Below, piece by piece: positions 22,355 through 31,809 of a stretch of DNA of 52,600 bases; the stretch's first letter is position 1; every line of letters begins with the position of its first letter. The position numbers were made by a program, and so were the translations under genes. Source of the DNA: Aequorivita sp. HC6-5. Lineage in GTDB: Bacteria > Bacteroidota > Bacteroidia > Flavobacteriales > Flavobacteriaceae. Location of the stretch: positions 1 through 52,600 of the forward strand of contig CAJJCS010000006.1 in the NCBI GenBank assembly GCA_905182755.1. The letters are read 5' to 3'. Below the pieces are notes generated by a model. It worked only from the letters and a program-made list of their open reading frames with translations, was not told where the DNA came from and did no database searches.

Positions 22355-24046
22355 TTAAAGTTTTTTTCTGAAAAATATAGCCTCAAATGTAGTGCTATTT
22401 CCAACATTATCGGTTACAATTAATCTTAAATTGTTTTGAGTATCAGTGACGATGTTGTCATTAAAGTCATAGGTTAAAACGTCTTTTTTATAATTATATT
22501 CCATCAATATAAACCTGCCATTTAATGTTGCTCTATAGCTGCTTATACCACTATGGCTGTCTTCAATTTTTATTTTTAATGTTTTGTTGTTGCTTATCCA
22601 TTTTCCATCTGTAAAATTAGCGGCCTTTATAGTGGGAGCAATGGTATCCATGAAAAGTGTGTAGGATCCAAGAATTCTAGTTTTTGCAGTAAGAATGTTG
22701 TTTTCTCTTCTTGTTGTGGTGTAATAAAATGTGTTTTTATAGGCCTGTCTAGCAATATAGAGTTTGTTTTTATCTAAGGTATTGTAATTACTAATATCCA
22801 TGCTAATAGAAATATTTTTATGCACAGGTATATTATCTCTATGCAAATGCAATGTATCTCCAGATGTTTTAATATCAAGGTATCTGCCTTGGTATAGTGC
22901 GTTTTTGGGAAAATCTACAGTAAAAACACCTCTTTGGATAGTACTTGAGCTTTCAGATGGAATGTATTGCAGGTCTTTTGGCAGTTCTGTTTTAACAACC
23001 AGACTGTCTTTTTTGCCTATAACTGGAATGGTTATGTGTGCTAAATTTCCTTGGTAATCTTTAATTTCTATGGTGTAGTTAGAAGAAAAACCATCTGCTA
23101 CATTCACAAAGCCGTTATCATCTTCTTGGGTAATGATACTTAGAGGGTTGTTTGTTTGGCGAAATAACTTCTGGATTTTAATTTTTTGTTCTTTAAAATA
23201 TGTGTAATCAATATATCTATTTAGGTATCGTGTTTCATCAAAGGAGATTTTTTCAAATTTAATATCTATTTTGGGTTTGCCGTTATAGGATGTCTTAATA
23301 CGATACACCCCATTTTTATTATAGGCTCCATTTTGCTGATCTGTGGCGGCAATACCAAAGCCAATTTTTCCGTAAGCACTAATTTTTTCTGTTTTATAAG
23401 AGCCGTCTTTTTGTTTTATAAGTCTAAGTTTTACAGGCTCTGAAGATTGGTTTACCGTAGCATCATCACCCACAGGATATGCAAAAACAGAAGTTACAGA
23501 AGGATCTTTGGTGTCTGGAATCTCTAGACCAAACAGCATTGGGTTCATGGGTCTGGAATAAGAATCTCTTATCTCATAATGAAGATGTGGGCCGCCACTA
23601 CTTCCAGAATTACCTGTGTAGGCAATAAGATCTCCTTTTTTAACTAGGAGCGAATTTTCCTTTGGGAAAAGTTCAATCTCATACCGCTCTTTTTTGTATT
23701 GGCTTTGTTTTACAAAGTCTTGTATGGTAGCTTCAAACTTTTGAAGATGGGCGTACACTGTGCTATAACCGTTAGAGTGTTTGATGTACAATGCTTTGCC
23801 ATAGCCGTAATGTCCTACTTTAATTCTACTCACGTAACCATCTGCAGGAGCATAGATTGGAACTCCACTTTTTTGTTGGGTTTTAATATCTAGACCGCTA
23901 TGAAAATGATTGTTGCGCAGTTCGCCAAAACTTCCAGATAGTACCATCGGAATGTCTAAGGGATTGGAAAAATAGTTTGGATCAATCGTTTTTTGCGCTT
24001 GTAATTGAAAAACTGAAATAACTAGTAGAATACGTAATAGGTTCAT
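22355..24046 (-). CDS. M23-family metallopeptidase (LytM-type), periplasmic
   Basis: LytM-type enzymes are zinc endopeptidases that usually cut peptidoglycan cross-bridges. I chose the ATG at 24046 (MNLLRILLVISVFQLQAQ) because it gives a clean signal peptide. The peptidase domain lies at about residues 30-190. It shows the zinc ligands NNHFHSGLD (HxxxD) and GPHLHYE (HxH) with GYGKALYIKHSNGYSTVYAHL between them. The remaining 370 residues are beta-rich and resemble no domain I can name. The receptor gene starts nine bases after the stop, which suggests a shared envelope function. Confidence 0.9.
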   Translation of the reverse strand: MNLLRILLVISVFQLQAQKTIDPNYFSNPLDIPMVLSGSFGELRNNHFHSGLDIKTQQKSGVPIYAPADGYVSRIKVGHYGYGKALYIKHSNGYSTVYAHLQKFEATIQDFVKQSQYKKERYEIELFPKENSLLVKKGDLIAYTGNSGSSGGPHLHYEIRDSYSRPMNPMLFGLEIPDTKDPSVTSVFAYPVGDDATVNQSSEPVKLRLIKQKDGSYKTEKISAYGKIGFGIAATDQQNGAYNKNGVYRIKTSYNGKPKIDIKFEKISFDETRYLNRYIDYTYFKEQKIKIQKLFRQTNNPLSIITQEDDNGFVNVADGFSSNYTIEIKDYQGNLAHITIPVIGKKDSLVVKTELPKDLQYIPSESSSTIQRGVFTVDFPKNALYQGRYLDIKTSGDTLHLHRDNIPVHKNISISMDISNYNTLDKNKLYIARQAYKNTFYYTTTRRENNILTAKTRILGSYTLFMDTIAPTIKAANFTDGKWISNNKTLKIKIEDSHSGISSYRATLNGRFILMEYNYKKDVLTYDFNDNIVTDTQNNLRLIVTDNVGNSTTFEAIFFRKKL

Positions 24047-24086
24047 AATATGCTTAAATCTGTCTACTATAAAGGGAAGTGGTACA

Positions 24087-24118
24087 CAAATATTGTGATA
24101 GTCTTTCAATAAAACAAA
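24087..24118 (-). promoter_or_regulatory. Probable promoter of the M23-receptor operon
   Basis: On the minus strand the -33 box TTTG (plus 24115-24118) and a one-mismatch -7 box AATATTTG (plus 24087-24094) are 20 bases apart. The start codon lies 40 bases downstream. Confidence 0.5.
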
Positions 24119-24134
24119 AATTAATGCAAAAGAG

Positions 24135-24165
24135 TTTGTTTATTAGGTAGGGTCGGTTAACTTTG
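24135..24165 (+). promoter_or_regulatory. Promoter of the ZapB-like/zapA operon
   Basis: TTTG at 24135-24138 and TAACTTTG at 24158-24165 are separated by 19 bases, an ideal match to the flavobacterial consensus. The start codon lies 27 bases downstream. Confidence 0.8.
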
Positions 24166-24192
24166 TGGTAATAGTATTGAAATACCCAATGT

Positions 24193-24483
24193 ATGAGTTC
24201 TATTATAGAACAAGTTGATTCTCTAGAAGATAAGATTAGTAAACTCTTGGTTAAGTATTCACAACTTACGCAAGATAAAGCCTCTTTAGAGCAAGAGATC
24301 AAACTATTAAAAGAACAGCAAAGTAGTTTTTCTTCTGAAATTTCAGAATTAACAACAACATGCAGTACTTTAAAATTGGCAAATTCGATGCTAGGCAGCG
24401 ACCAATATAAACGAGATACAAAACTCAAAATAAATGCTCTTGTTCGGGAAATTGATCAGTGTATTACACACCTTTCTCAATAG
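24193..24483 (+). CDS. Short coiled-coil protein, ZapB-like
   Basis: The 96-residue protein is almost entirely predicted coiled coil (about residues 5-65, DKISKLLVKYSQLTQDKASLEQEIKLLKEQ). It lies nine bases upstream of zapA in the same operon. By size, structure and position it is a good candidate for a ZapB-like partner in division-ring assembly. The sequence of such proteins is too degenerate for me to prove homology. Confidence 0.7.
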   Translation: MSSIIEQVDSLEDKISKLLVKYSQLTQDKASLEQEIKLLKEQQSSFSSEISELTTTCSTLKLANSMLGSDQYKRDTKLKINALVREIDQCITHLSQ

Positions 24484-24492
24484 CAATAAGAT

Positions 24493-24783
24493 ATGTCAAA
24501 CCAATTAAAAATTAAACTTTCTATAGCAGACCGGGTGTACCCATTAACAATACATCCAGACCAAGAAGAGGGCCTTAGAAAAGCCGCTAAAAAGATAGAA
24601 GGAATGATTAAAAAGTTTGAAAGCAGCTACGCAGTTAGAGACAAGCAAGATGTTCTTGCCATGTCTGCATTGCATTTTGCAACCCAAGTAGAGCAAAAAA
24701 ACATTGAAACGGTAGAAGGTGGACAAACAATAGTGCACAAAATAAAAGCACTAAATGATTTATTACAAGACCAACTAACGTAA
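24493..24783 (+). CDS. zapA: Cell division protein ZapA
   Basis: ZapA bundles FtsZ filaments at the division ring. The 96-residue protein shows the family pattern. It begins with a beta-rich IKLSIADRVYPLTIHPDQEE followed by GLRKAAKKIEGMIKKFE. The C-terminal helix starts at KQDVLAMSALHFATQ and forms the coiled coil. It follows the coiled-coil gene after nine bases and precedes a probable 6S RNA, an order known from other bacteria, where ssrS follows zapA. Confidence 0.88.
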   Translation: MSNQLKIKLSIADRVYPLTIHPDQEEGLRKAAKKIEGMIKKFESSYAVRDKQDVLAMSALHFATQVEQKNIETVEGGQTIVHKIKALNDLLQDQLT

Positions 24784-24803
24784 CGTTCTTTTAAATACAA
24801 ATA

Positions 24804-24977
24804 GGTTACTGCCTACATTAATATACATTTTGGTAAACTCAACAGAAATTCTTTTGAGAAGGATGAGTTAAAGTTGTAAAAGCGCGCCGTCTTTGTGCGG
24901 ATTCTTGATCAGCTTGTTAGTCCTAAACTTTTTTTAAAGGAGTTTACGCAAATCAAATATTGATGTAGGTTTTTTTA
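24804..24977 (+). ncRNA. ssrS: Probable 6S RNA (6S-Flavo type)
   Basis: This gap between zapA and rny folds as a long rod. The outer stem is CCTACATTAATAT (24812-24824) with ATATTGATGTAGG (24957-24969), with one G-T pair. After a 7/8-base internal loop comes GTAAACTC (24833-24840) with GAGTTTAC (24940-24947). About 100 bases between them form a central open region. A run of seven T follows the outer stem directly, as at a transcript end. The length of about 165 bases, the closed ends with open centre and the zapA neighbourhood fit 6S RNA, which binds and inhibits RNA polymerase. I have not aligned it to the family model. Confidence 0.62.
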
Positions 24978-25029
24978 TGCTCAATTTTTTGAGCACAGTT
25001 TACAAATAGTAAGCCCTAGAATTTTAGGG
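24978..25029 (+). other. Two small hairpins in the rny leader
   Basis: TGCTCAA (24978-24984) pairs with TTGAGCA (24989-24995), and CCCTA (25014-25018) pairs with TAGGG (25025-25029). Both sit between the T run of the RNA gene and the rny start at 25053. They may protect or regulate the rny message; their role is unknown. Confidence 0.45.
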
Positions 25030-25052
25030 TATAACAATTAACAAATACAATC

Positions 25053-26618
25053 ATGGACAATATAGTCACGATCATAATAACAGCAGTAGCAGCATTAGCA
25101 GTAGGGTTTATAATAGCCAAAATGTTAGAGAAAAACAATGCGGCTACCGCGATAGCTTCTGCAAAAAAAGAAGCAGTAAGTATTATTAAAAATGCTGAGA
25201 AAGATGGAGAGTCTTTAAAGAAAGACAAGATGCTACAAGCCAAAGAGCGCTTTATTGAGTTAAAGTCTGAGCATGAAAAAGTGATCAATTCTCGAGAAAG
25301 AAAAATGGTAGAGGCAGAGAAGCGAACCAGAGATAAAGAATCTCAGGTTTCTAGTGAGTTGGCAAAAAGTAAAAAATCTAATGATGAGCTAGAAAACAAA
25401 AAGAAATCATACACTGAGCGTTTGGTTTTTATTGAGAAAAAACAACTCGATTTAGATAAGATGCATAAAAATCAAGTAGAACAATTAGAGGTTATCTCTA
25501 GTCTATCTGCAGATGATGCAAAAAATCAATTAATGGAAACCCTCAAGGATGAAGCCAAAACAGCTGCTATGGGGTATATACAAAACTCTGTTGAGGAGGC
25601 TAAGATGACCGCACAGCAAGAGGCTAAAAAAATCATCATAAGCACCATACAGCGTATTGGTACTGAGGAGGCTGTTGAGAACTGTGTCTCTGTGTTTAAT
25701 CTAGAGAGTGATGATGTAAAAGGGCGTATTATTGGTCGTGAGGGAAGAAACATTAGAGCCATTGAGGCGGCCACTGGAGTAGAAATTATAGTGGATGACA
25801 CCCCTGAGGCAATTATCCTTTCTTGTTTTGATAGTGTAAGAAGAGAGGTAGCAAGACTATCATTGCATAAACTAGTAACAGATGGTAGAATACACCCAGC
25901 TAGGATAGAAGAAATTGTAAAGAAGACTTCTAGACAAATTGAAGAAGAAATCATAGAGGTTGGTAAGCGTACAGTTATTGATTTAGGAATACACGGGTTG
26001 CAACCAGAACTTATAAAAGCAGTTGGGCGCATGAAATACCGCTCTTCATACGGTCAAAACTTATTACAACACTCAAGAGAGGTTGCTAAGCTTTGTGGGG
26101 TTATGGCTAGTGAGCTTGGTTTAAACCCAAAACTGGCTAAAAGAGCAGGACTGTTGCATGATATTGGTAAAGTGCCAGAGACAGAAACAGAACTACCGCA
26201 TGCAATTCTAGGAATGCAATGGGCAGAAAAGTATGGAGAGAAACCAGAGGTGTGTAATGCAATTGGTGCCCATCACGATGAAATTGAAATGACAAGCCTA
26301 CTCTCACCAATAGTTCAGGTTTGTGATGCTATTAGTGGTGCAAGACCTGGTGCAAGACGTCAAGTACTTGATAGTTATATACAGCGTTTAAAAGATCTTG
26401 AGGATATTGCCTTTGGTTTTGGTGGTGTAAATAAAGCCTACGCTATTCAAGCAGGAAGAGAGTTAAGAGTTATGGTAGAAAGTGAGAAGGTATCTGATGA
26501 TAAAGCTGCGCAATTATCTTTTGAAATTTCTCAAAAAATCCAGACAGACATGACCTATCCAGGTCAAGTAAAAGTTACAGTAATTAGAGAGACTAGGGCA
26601 GTAAATATTGCCAAGTAA
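25053..26618 (+). CDS. rny: Ribonuclease Y
   Basis: RNase Y is a membrane-bound endoribonuclease that starts mRNA decay. The 521-residue protein has an N-terminal transmembrane helix ([20 protein letters not shown]). A long coiled coil runs from about residue 25 to 200. A KH domain ([31 protein letters not shown], seen in parts) starts near residue 225. An HD phosphohydrolase domain follows with [10 protein letters not shown] and GAHHDEIE. The length and order are standard. Confidence 0.97.
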   Translation: MDNIVTIIITAVAALAVGFIIAKMLEKNNAATAIASAKKEAVSIIKNAEKDGESLKKDKMLQAKERFIELKSEHEKVINSRERKMVEAEKRTRDKESQVSSELAKSKKSNDELENKKKSYTERLVFIEKKQLDLDKMHKNQVEQLEVISSLSADDAKNQLMETLKDEAKTAAMGYIQNSVEEAKMTAQQEAKKIIISTIQRIGTEEAVENCVSVFNLESDDVKGRIIGREGRNIRAIEAATGVEIIVDDTPEAIILSCFDSVRREVARLSLHKLVTDGRIHPARIEEIVKKTSRQIEEEIIEVGKRTVIDLGIHGLQPELIKAVGRMKYRSSYGQNLLQHSREVAKLCGVMASELGLNPKLAKRAGLLHDIGKVPETETELPHAILGMQWAEKYGEKPEVCNAIGAHHDEIEMTSLLSPIVQVCDAISGARPGARRQVLDSYIQRLKDLEDIAFGFGGVNKAYAIQAGRELRVMVESEKVSDDKAAQLSFEISQKIQTDMTYPGQVKVTVIRETRAVNIAK

Positions 26619-26637
26619 TTTTATTAAACATTAAGTT

Positions 26638-26677
26638 AAAAGCTTTTTTAATACTTGTATTGAAAAAGCTTTTTTTT
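26638..26677 (+). terminator. Rho-independent terminator of rny
   Basis: The arms AAAAGCTTTTTTAATAC (26638-26654) and GTATTGAAAAAGCTTTT (26657-26673) pair over 17 positions with one mismatch, and a T run follows. It may also serve the convergent DUF3817 gene. Confidence 0.85.
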
Positions 26678-26680
26678 GTT

Positions 26681-26959
26681 TTATAGGTAATTACGTTCTA
26701 CATAAAAAGGGCCAAAAGGCACCACAGAACAGATAATAGCTATAAATAGTTTTTTGATACTCCAATGTAACACGCGCCAAGCATATACAGCAAAGGCGAT
26801 GTATAGTATAAACAAAACTCCATGAGCCATACCCACAATTTTAACTAGTTGAGGCATATCCCAAATATACTTTAAGGGCATTGCAATACAAAGCAGTACT
26901 ATAAATGATATAGCTTCTAGGGAACTTATAATTTTAAATACTTTGATACCTTTATTCAA
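26681..26959 (-). CDS. DUF3817-family small membrane protein
   Basis: This 92-residue protein has three predicted transmembrane segments. It shows the family pattern LEAISFIVLLCIAMPLKY, VKIVGMAHGVLFILY and a C-terminal PFGPFYVERNYL. The function is unknown. It is divergent from the M16 peptidase gene and carries its own -7 box (26975-26982). Confidence 0.82.
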   Translation of the reverse strand: MNKGIKVFKIISSLEAISFIVLLCIAMPLKYIWDMPQLVKIVGMAHGVLFILYIAFAVYAWRVLHWSIKKLFIAIICSVVPFGPFYVERNYL

Positions 26960-26974
26960 ACCAACTATTTTTTA

Positions 26975-26982
26975 CAAATATA
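26975..26982 (-). promoter_or_regulatory. Promoter -7 box of the DUF3817 gene
   Basis: The minus-strand reading TATATTTG is a perfect TAnnTTTG. The start codon follows about 16 bases downstream, implying a very short leader. Confidence 0.5.
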
Positions 26983-27083
26983 GTTGCCTAATATATACCT
27001 AGTAGGTGTTTTAAGAAAATTTTCACCCTTTATTTTCTAACAAAATAGTACCTTTCCTTTTTTAATACTTGAAATTACACATC

Positions 27084-29912
27084 ATGAAATCAACTGCTAT
27101 TTTTACGACTTTATTTCTTTGTATAGCCATGCTATCCTGTGATAAAAAAAACGACACAGGCAATACAGACAAGGGCTTCACACTTGATTACGAGAAATTC
27201 ACTTTAGCTAATGGTCTTGAGGTTATTTTACATGTAGATAAGAGTGATCCAATTGTTGCAGTTGCTACTGTGATGCATGTAGGGTCTAATAGAGAAAAGC
27301 CTGGAAAAACTGGATTTGCTCATTTCTTTGAACACATGTCTTTTAATGATAGTGAAAATGTTCCTGTAGGAGCAAACCGTAAAATGATTCCAGAGTGGGG
27401 AGGAAGCCGTAATGGTGGAACTTGGAGCGATGGTACTATATACTATGAAGTTGTTCCTAAGGATGCCTTCGAGAAAATTCTTTGGATAGACAGTGATCGC
27501 TTCGGGTATATGTTAAACACCGTTACCAAAGAAGCACTAGAGCGAGAAAAACAAGTAGTTAAAAACGAAAAACGCCAACGTGTAGATAATGCTGCCTACG
27601 GGTATACAGATGAAATTATCCGTAAAAATCTATATCCACAAGGACACCCTTACAGCTGGACTGTTATAGGCGCATTACCAGATTTGCAAGCTGCAACCCT
27701 GGAAGATGTAAAAGAATTCCATAAAGAGTACTACGGCGCCGCTAACGCCTCTTTGGTAATTGCAGGAGATATTGATATACCTGAGACTAAAAAACTTGTA
27801 CAGCAATGGTTTGGTGAAATACCAAGAGGGCCAGAGGTAGCTTTCATGGCTCCAATGCCAGTAACTTTACAAGAAACAAAATCTTTGTTTTTTAAAGACA
27901 ATTTTGCAAAACTGCCTGAACTACGTATGGTATTTCCAACGGTAGAGAATTATAATAAAGATTCTTATGCTTTACAGATATTAGGGCAATTACTTAGTGG
28001 AAGCAAGAAATCTGCACTCTACAAAACCATTGTAGAGGAATCTAAGCTTGCGCCAAATGTAGGGTCTTACCAAAATAGTAATGAGCTTGCCGGTGAATTT
28101 ATTATTAGAGTAAGAGCAAACCAAGGTGTTGCTCTAGATGATGTAAAACAAGCCATAGACCAAGGACTATTAAATTTTGAAACCAATGGCTTTACAGATA
28201 ATGAGCTAACTCGCATCAAAGCAGAACTTGAAACCCAAGTCTACCAAGGAGTTGCTACAGTTTTAAATAAAGCCTTCCAGTTGGTGCGCGACAATGAATT
28301 TGCTGGTGATCCTGAGCAAACTATTAAAGATACTCAAATCATCAAAAATTTAACTAGAGATGATATCACCCGTGTATATAATACCTATATAAAAGACAAA
28401 CATTTTATACTCTCTAGCGTGGTTCCAAAAAATACTCCAGAGCTTGCTGTGAGTGGTTCTATTGAGGCAAGTGTTTGGATTGAGCAGGTTGGCACAATGG
28501 CGGCAAGTGAACAGGTTAGCCAAGGAGCAGAGGCTGTCTATGAAAAAACAGCAACTACTTTTGATAGATCTGAGCCAGATTTTACAGAAACACCTTTACT
28601 GAAAATGCCAACTATCTGGAGCGCTAATCTTGATAATGGTATGGCATTGTATGGTATTGAAAACACAGAATTACCCCTTGTTAATTTTCAACTCTCCATT
28701 AAAGGAGGCCATACTCAAGACCCAGATTTAAAAGCTGGTGTAGCATCATTAATGGCAGATTTAATGAATGAAGGTACCCAAAGTAAAACAGCAGCAGAGT
28801 TGGAAGAGGCAATAGGTCTTCTTGGGTCAAGCATATACATTAGCGCTGGAGTTGAACAAATTACTGTAACAGGTAGCTCTCTAGATCGCAATTTTGGAAA
28901 AACCATTGCCCTTGTGCAAGAGATGTTAATCTCTCCGCGTTGGGATGAGACAGAGTTTTTGCGTTTAAAGCAAGAATTACAAACCTCATTAAAAGGCAGA
29001 GAGGCTAACCCAAGGGCTATAGCTGCTGTTAATTTTAATAAATTACTCTATGGCCAGACCCATCCTTATGGTGTTCCCACTAGTGGTACCCTTAAGAGTG
29101 TTTCATCTATTACTCTTGATGATGTAAAACAGTTTTACACCAATATATCTCCTAAAGTTGCAAGTTTTCATGTGGTAGGAAATGTTAGTAAATCTCAAGT
29201 AGAACAAACCCTTGAAAGTATTAATAACAATTGGCAAGCCACTGATGTTGAAATGAGAAGTTATGACGCGCCTTCTCACAATAAAGCTGGTACTCTTTAC
29301 TTTATAGATGTTCCAAACGCCAAGCAGTCTGTGGTATATGTTGGAGATATTGCTTTATCTGCTACTAACCCAGATGCTAAAAAGCTAGACTTTGCTAATG
29401 AAATATTAGGCGGCGGCTCCAGTGGTAGGTTGTTTCAAACATTGCGTATTGGTAAGGGGTATACCTACGGGGCGTATTCTAGAATACCAAAAAGAATGGA
29501 TAAAGCTGCTTTTACAATTTCCTCTAGTGTAAGAGCAAATGCTACTTTAGCATCATTACAGATTATTCAGCAAATGGTTCAAGACTACGGCGCTGGTTTT
29601 ACAGACAAAGATGTTACTCTCACACAAAACAAAGTCATAAAAGCCAATACGCGTGCTTTCGAATCTTTTGGAGCAAAACTAGGGCTACTTAGCAATATTA
29701 GCACGTATTCAAAAGACTTGGATTATGTAGATAAAGAACAAGAGCTACTTGCTAGTATGACCCTTGAAGATTTTAAAACAGTAATTAATAAATACATCAA
29801 TGAAAATAACATGGTTTATCTGGTTGTTGGAGATAAGGCGTCGCAGCTCTCCGAGGTTAAAAAACTAGGAAAACCGGTTATCGAATTAGATATCTACGGA
29901 AATAAAATATAA
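27084..29912 (+). CDS. M16-family zinc peptidase (lipoprotein)
   Basis: This is a two-domain pitrilysin/insulinase-type metallopeptidase. I chose the ATG at 27084 (MKSTAIFTTLFLCIAMLSCDKK), which gives a lipoprotein signal with the modified cysteine in LSCD. The N-terminal half has the inverted zinc motif HFFEH (residues 80-84). The downstream glutamate lies in the EREKQVVKNEKRQ region. The C-terminal half is the non-catalytic M16 repeat, with GGGSSGRLFQTLRIGKGYTYGAYS typical of the family. The 942-residue length is normal. An SDR gene follows after one base. Confidence 0.93.
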   Translation: MKSTAIFTTLFLCIAMLSCDKKNDTGNTDKGFTLDYEKFTLANGLEVILHVDKSDPIVAVATVMHVGSNREKPGKTGFAHFFEHMSFNDSENVPVGANRKMIPEWGGSRNGGTWSDGTIYYEVVPKDAFEKILWIDSDRFGYMLNTVTKEALEREKQVVKNEKRQRVDNAAYGYTDEIIRKNLYPQGHPYSWTVIGALPDLQAATLEDVKEFHKEYYGAANASLVIAGDIDIPETKKLVQQWFGEIPRGPEVAFMAPMPVTLQETKSLFFKDNFAKLPELRMVFPTVENYNKDSYALQILGQLLSGSKKSALYKTIVEESKLAPNVGSYQNSNELAGEFIIRVRANQGVALDDVKQAIDQGLLNFETNGFTDNELTRIKAELETQVYQGVATVLNKAFQLVRDNEFAGDPEQTIKDTQIIKNLTRDDITRVYNTYIKDKHFILSSVVPKNTPELAVSGSIEASVWIEQVGTMAASEQVSQGAEAVYEKTATTFDRSEPDFTETPLLKMPTIWSANLDNGMALYGIENTELPLVNFQLSIKGGHTQDPDLKAGVASLMADLMNEGTQSKTAAELEEAIGLLGSSIYISAGVEQITVTGSSLDRNFGKTIALVQEMLISPRWDETEFLRLKQELQTSLKGREANPRAIAAVNFNKLLYGQTHPYGVPTSGTLKSVSSITLDDVKQFYTNISPKVASFHVVGNVSKSQVEQTLESINNNWQATDVEMRSYDAPSHNKAGTLYFIDVPNAKQSVVYVGDIALSATNPDAKKLDFANEILGGGSSGRLFQTLRIGKGYTYGAYSRIPKRMDKAAFTISSSVRANATLASLQIIQQMVQDYGAGFTDKDVTLTQNKVIKANTRAFESFGAKLGLLSNISTYSKDLDYVDKEQELLASMTLEDFKTVINKYINENNMVYLVVGDKASQLSEVKKLGKPVIELDIYGNKI

Positions 29913-29913
29913 T

Positions 29914-30639
29914 ATGACACAATTACAAGGGAAAGTAGCTTTCATCACCGGTGGGAGTAAAGGAATTGGTTTTGGAATAGCTCAAGTATTGCTCCAAAAA
30001 GGAGTACATGTAGCCATTACAAGCAGATCTTTAGAGAGTGCACAAAAGGCAGCAAATCAGTTATCTGTATTTGCCGCAGACTCTGCCAAGGTATTGGCTC
30101 TTAAGGCAGATGTACGAGACTACCAACAGCAACAAGATGCAGTAAAGGCTACAGAAAGTACCCTAGGTAGTATTGATATTGTTATTGCAAATGCTGGTTT
30201 AGGAGTTTTTGGAAGTATTGAAGACATTACAATAGAGGGCTGGAACCAAGTTATAGAGACCAATTTAACGGGCGTGTTTTATACCCTAAAAAGCACCCTT
30301 AGCTCATTGAAAAAAACCAAAGGATATTACATTACTATTTCTAGTTTGGCCGGTACAAATTTCTTTGCAGGAGGTACTGCATACAATGCAAGTAAATTTG
30401 GTGTTACTGGATTTACTCAGGCTGCGATGCTTGATTTGCGTACTCATGGCATTAAGGTAAGTACCATTATGCCTGGTAGTGTCTCTACTTATTTTAACGG
30501 AAACGAGCCTAGCCAGAAAGACGCCTGGAAAATACAACAAGAAGATATTGGAGAATTGGTGGTAGATTTACTAAAAATGAATCCTAGAACACTGCCTAGT
30601 AAAATTGAAGTTAGACCATCATCTCCACCAACAAAATAG
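29914..30639 (+). CDS. Short-chain dehydrogenase/reductase
   Basis: The 241-residue protein is a classical SDR. The cofactor motif TGGSKGIGFGIA is near residue 12 and NAGLGVFG near residue 90. The catalytic serine lies in ITISSLAGTNF and the YxxxK pair in YNASKFG. The basic SRS near residue 37 favours NADP. The substrate is unknown. It starts one base after the M16 stop and so is in the same transcript. Confidence 0.92.
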   Translation: MTQLQGKVAFITGGSKGIGFGIAQVLLQKGVHVAITSRSLESAQKAANQLSVFAADSAKVLALKADVRDYQQQQDAVKATESTLGSIDIVIANAGLGVFGSIEDITIEGWNQVIETNLTGVFYTLKSTLSSLKKTKGYYITISSLAGTNFFAGGTAYNASKFGVTGFTQAAMLDLRTHGIKVSTIMPGSVSTYFNGNEPSQKDAWKIQQEDIGELVVDLLKMNPRTLPSKIEVRPSSPPTK

Positions 30640-30661
30640 TATGATGCTCCTTGATTAATTT

Positions 30662-30690
30662 TTTGTATTGAATCTTAAAAATTACATTTG
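30662..30690 (+). promoter_or_regulatory. Promoter of aroC
   Basis: TTTG at 30662-30665 and TACATTTG at 30683-30690 are separated by 17 bases. The start codon follows 15 bases downstream. Confidence 0.72.
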
Positions 30691-30705
30691 TTATAAAAAT
30701 AGGAT

Positions 30706-31770
30706 ATGGCTGGTAATACCTTCGGAAATTTTTTTAAACTAACCACCTTTGGAGAATCTCATGGGGAGGCTATAGGTGGTGTCATTGATGGGTGTCCTGC
30801 TGGAGTTTCTATAGACTTAGATGCCATTGAAAATCAAATGATGCGCCGCAGACCTGGGCAGTCTGATATTGTCACCCAGCGTAAAGAAGCAGATACCGTT
30901 CGTTTTCTATCAGGAATATTTGAGGGTAAAACAACGGGTGCTCCAATTGGGTTTATTATAGAAAACACCAATCAAAAACCTGCAGACTACACTCACATTA
31001 AAGATAGTTATAGACCAAGCCATGCAGATTATACCTTCGATAAAAAATACGGCCACCGTGATTACAGAGGTGGTGGACGCTCTTCCGCCCGTGAAACTGC
31101 ATGTAGGGTAGCGGCAGGAGCTATTGCAAGTCAGTTATTAGGTGCAATAGCTATAACTGGGTATGTGTCTTCTGTTGGTGATTTAACATTAGAAAAACCA
31201 TACCAGAAGTTAGATTTTAATACCGTAGATAGTAACGTGGTGCGTTGTCCAGATGCAGAAATGGCATCAAAAATGATTGCTAAAATAAAAGAAGTTAAAA
31301 AACAAGGAGACACCATTGGTGGAATCATTACCTGTGTTATACAAAATGTTCCTGTAGGTTTAGGCGAGCCTGTTTTTGATAAATTACATGCACAACTGGG
31401 CAAAGCAATGCTTTCTATAAACGCAGTCAAAGGATTTGAGTTTGGTAGTGGATTTAAGGGCGCTACAATGAACGGAAGCGAGCATAACGATCTTTTTAAC
31501 CAAGACGGGACTACCAAAAGCAATCTATCTGGAGGTGTTCAAGGAGGCATAAGTAATGGTATGGATATTTATTTTAGGGTAGCTTTTAAACCAGTTGCGA
31601 CGATAATGCAAAAACAACAAACCATAAACAGCAAAGGTGAAAAAGTAGAAATGCAAGGCAAAGGGCGTCATGATCCTTGTGTTGTTCCAAGAGCAGTACC
31701 TATAGTAGAGGCTATGGCAGCCTTGACTATTGCAGATTTTTGGTTAGCCAATAAATTATCTAAATTGTAA
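30706..31770 (+). CDS. aroC: Chorismate synthase
   Basis: AroC makes chorismate from EPSP, the last step of the shikimate pathway, using reduced FMN. The 354-residue protein shows [18 protein letters not shown] near the start. The family signatures [36 protein letters not shown] and [20 protein letters not shown] follow. All are complete. It has its own promoter and probably shares a transcript with the symporter gene that starts 39 bases later. Confidence 0.97.
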   Translation: MAGNTFGNFFKLTTFGESHGEAIGGVIDGCPAGVSIDLDAIENQMMRRRPGQSDIVTQRKEADTVRFLSGIFEGKTTGAPIGFIIENTNQKPADYTHIKDSYRPSHADYTFDKKYGHRDYRGGGRSSARETACRVAAGAIASQLLGAIAITGYVSSVGDLTLEKPYQKLDFNTVDSNVVRCPDAEMASKMIAKIKEVKKQGDTIGGIITCVIQNVPVGLGEPVFDKLHAQLGKAMLSINAVKGFEFGSGFKGATMNGSEHNDLFNQDGTTKSNLSGGVQGGISNGMDIYFRVAFKPVATIMQKQQTINSKGEKVEMQGKGRHDPCVVPRAVPIVEAMAALTIADFWLANKLSKL

Positions 31771-31809
31771 GTTTAGTATCCACTTTAACTTTATTATCAA
31801 CTACAGTAT

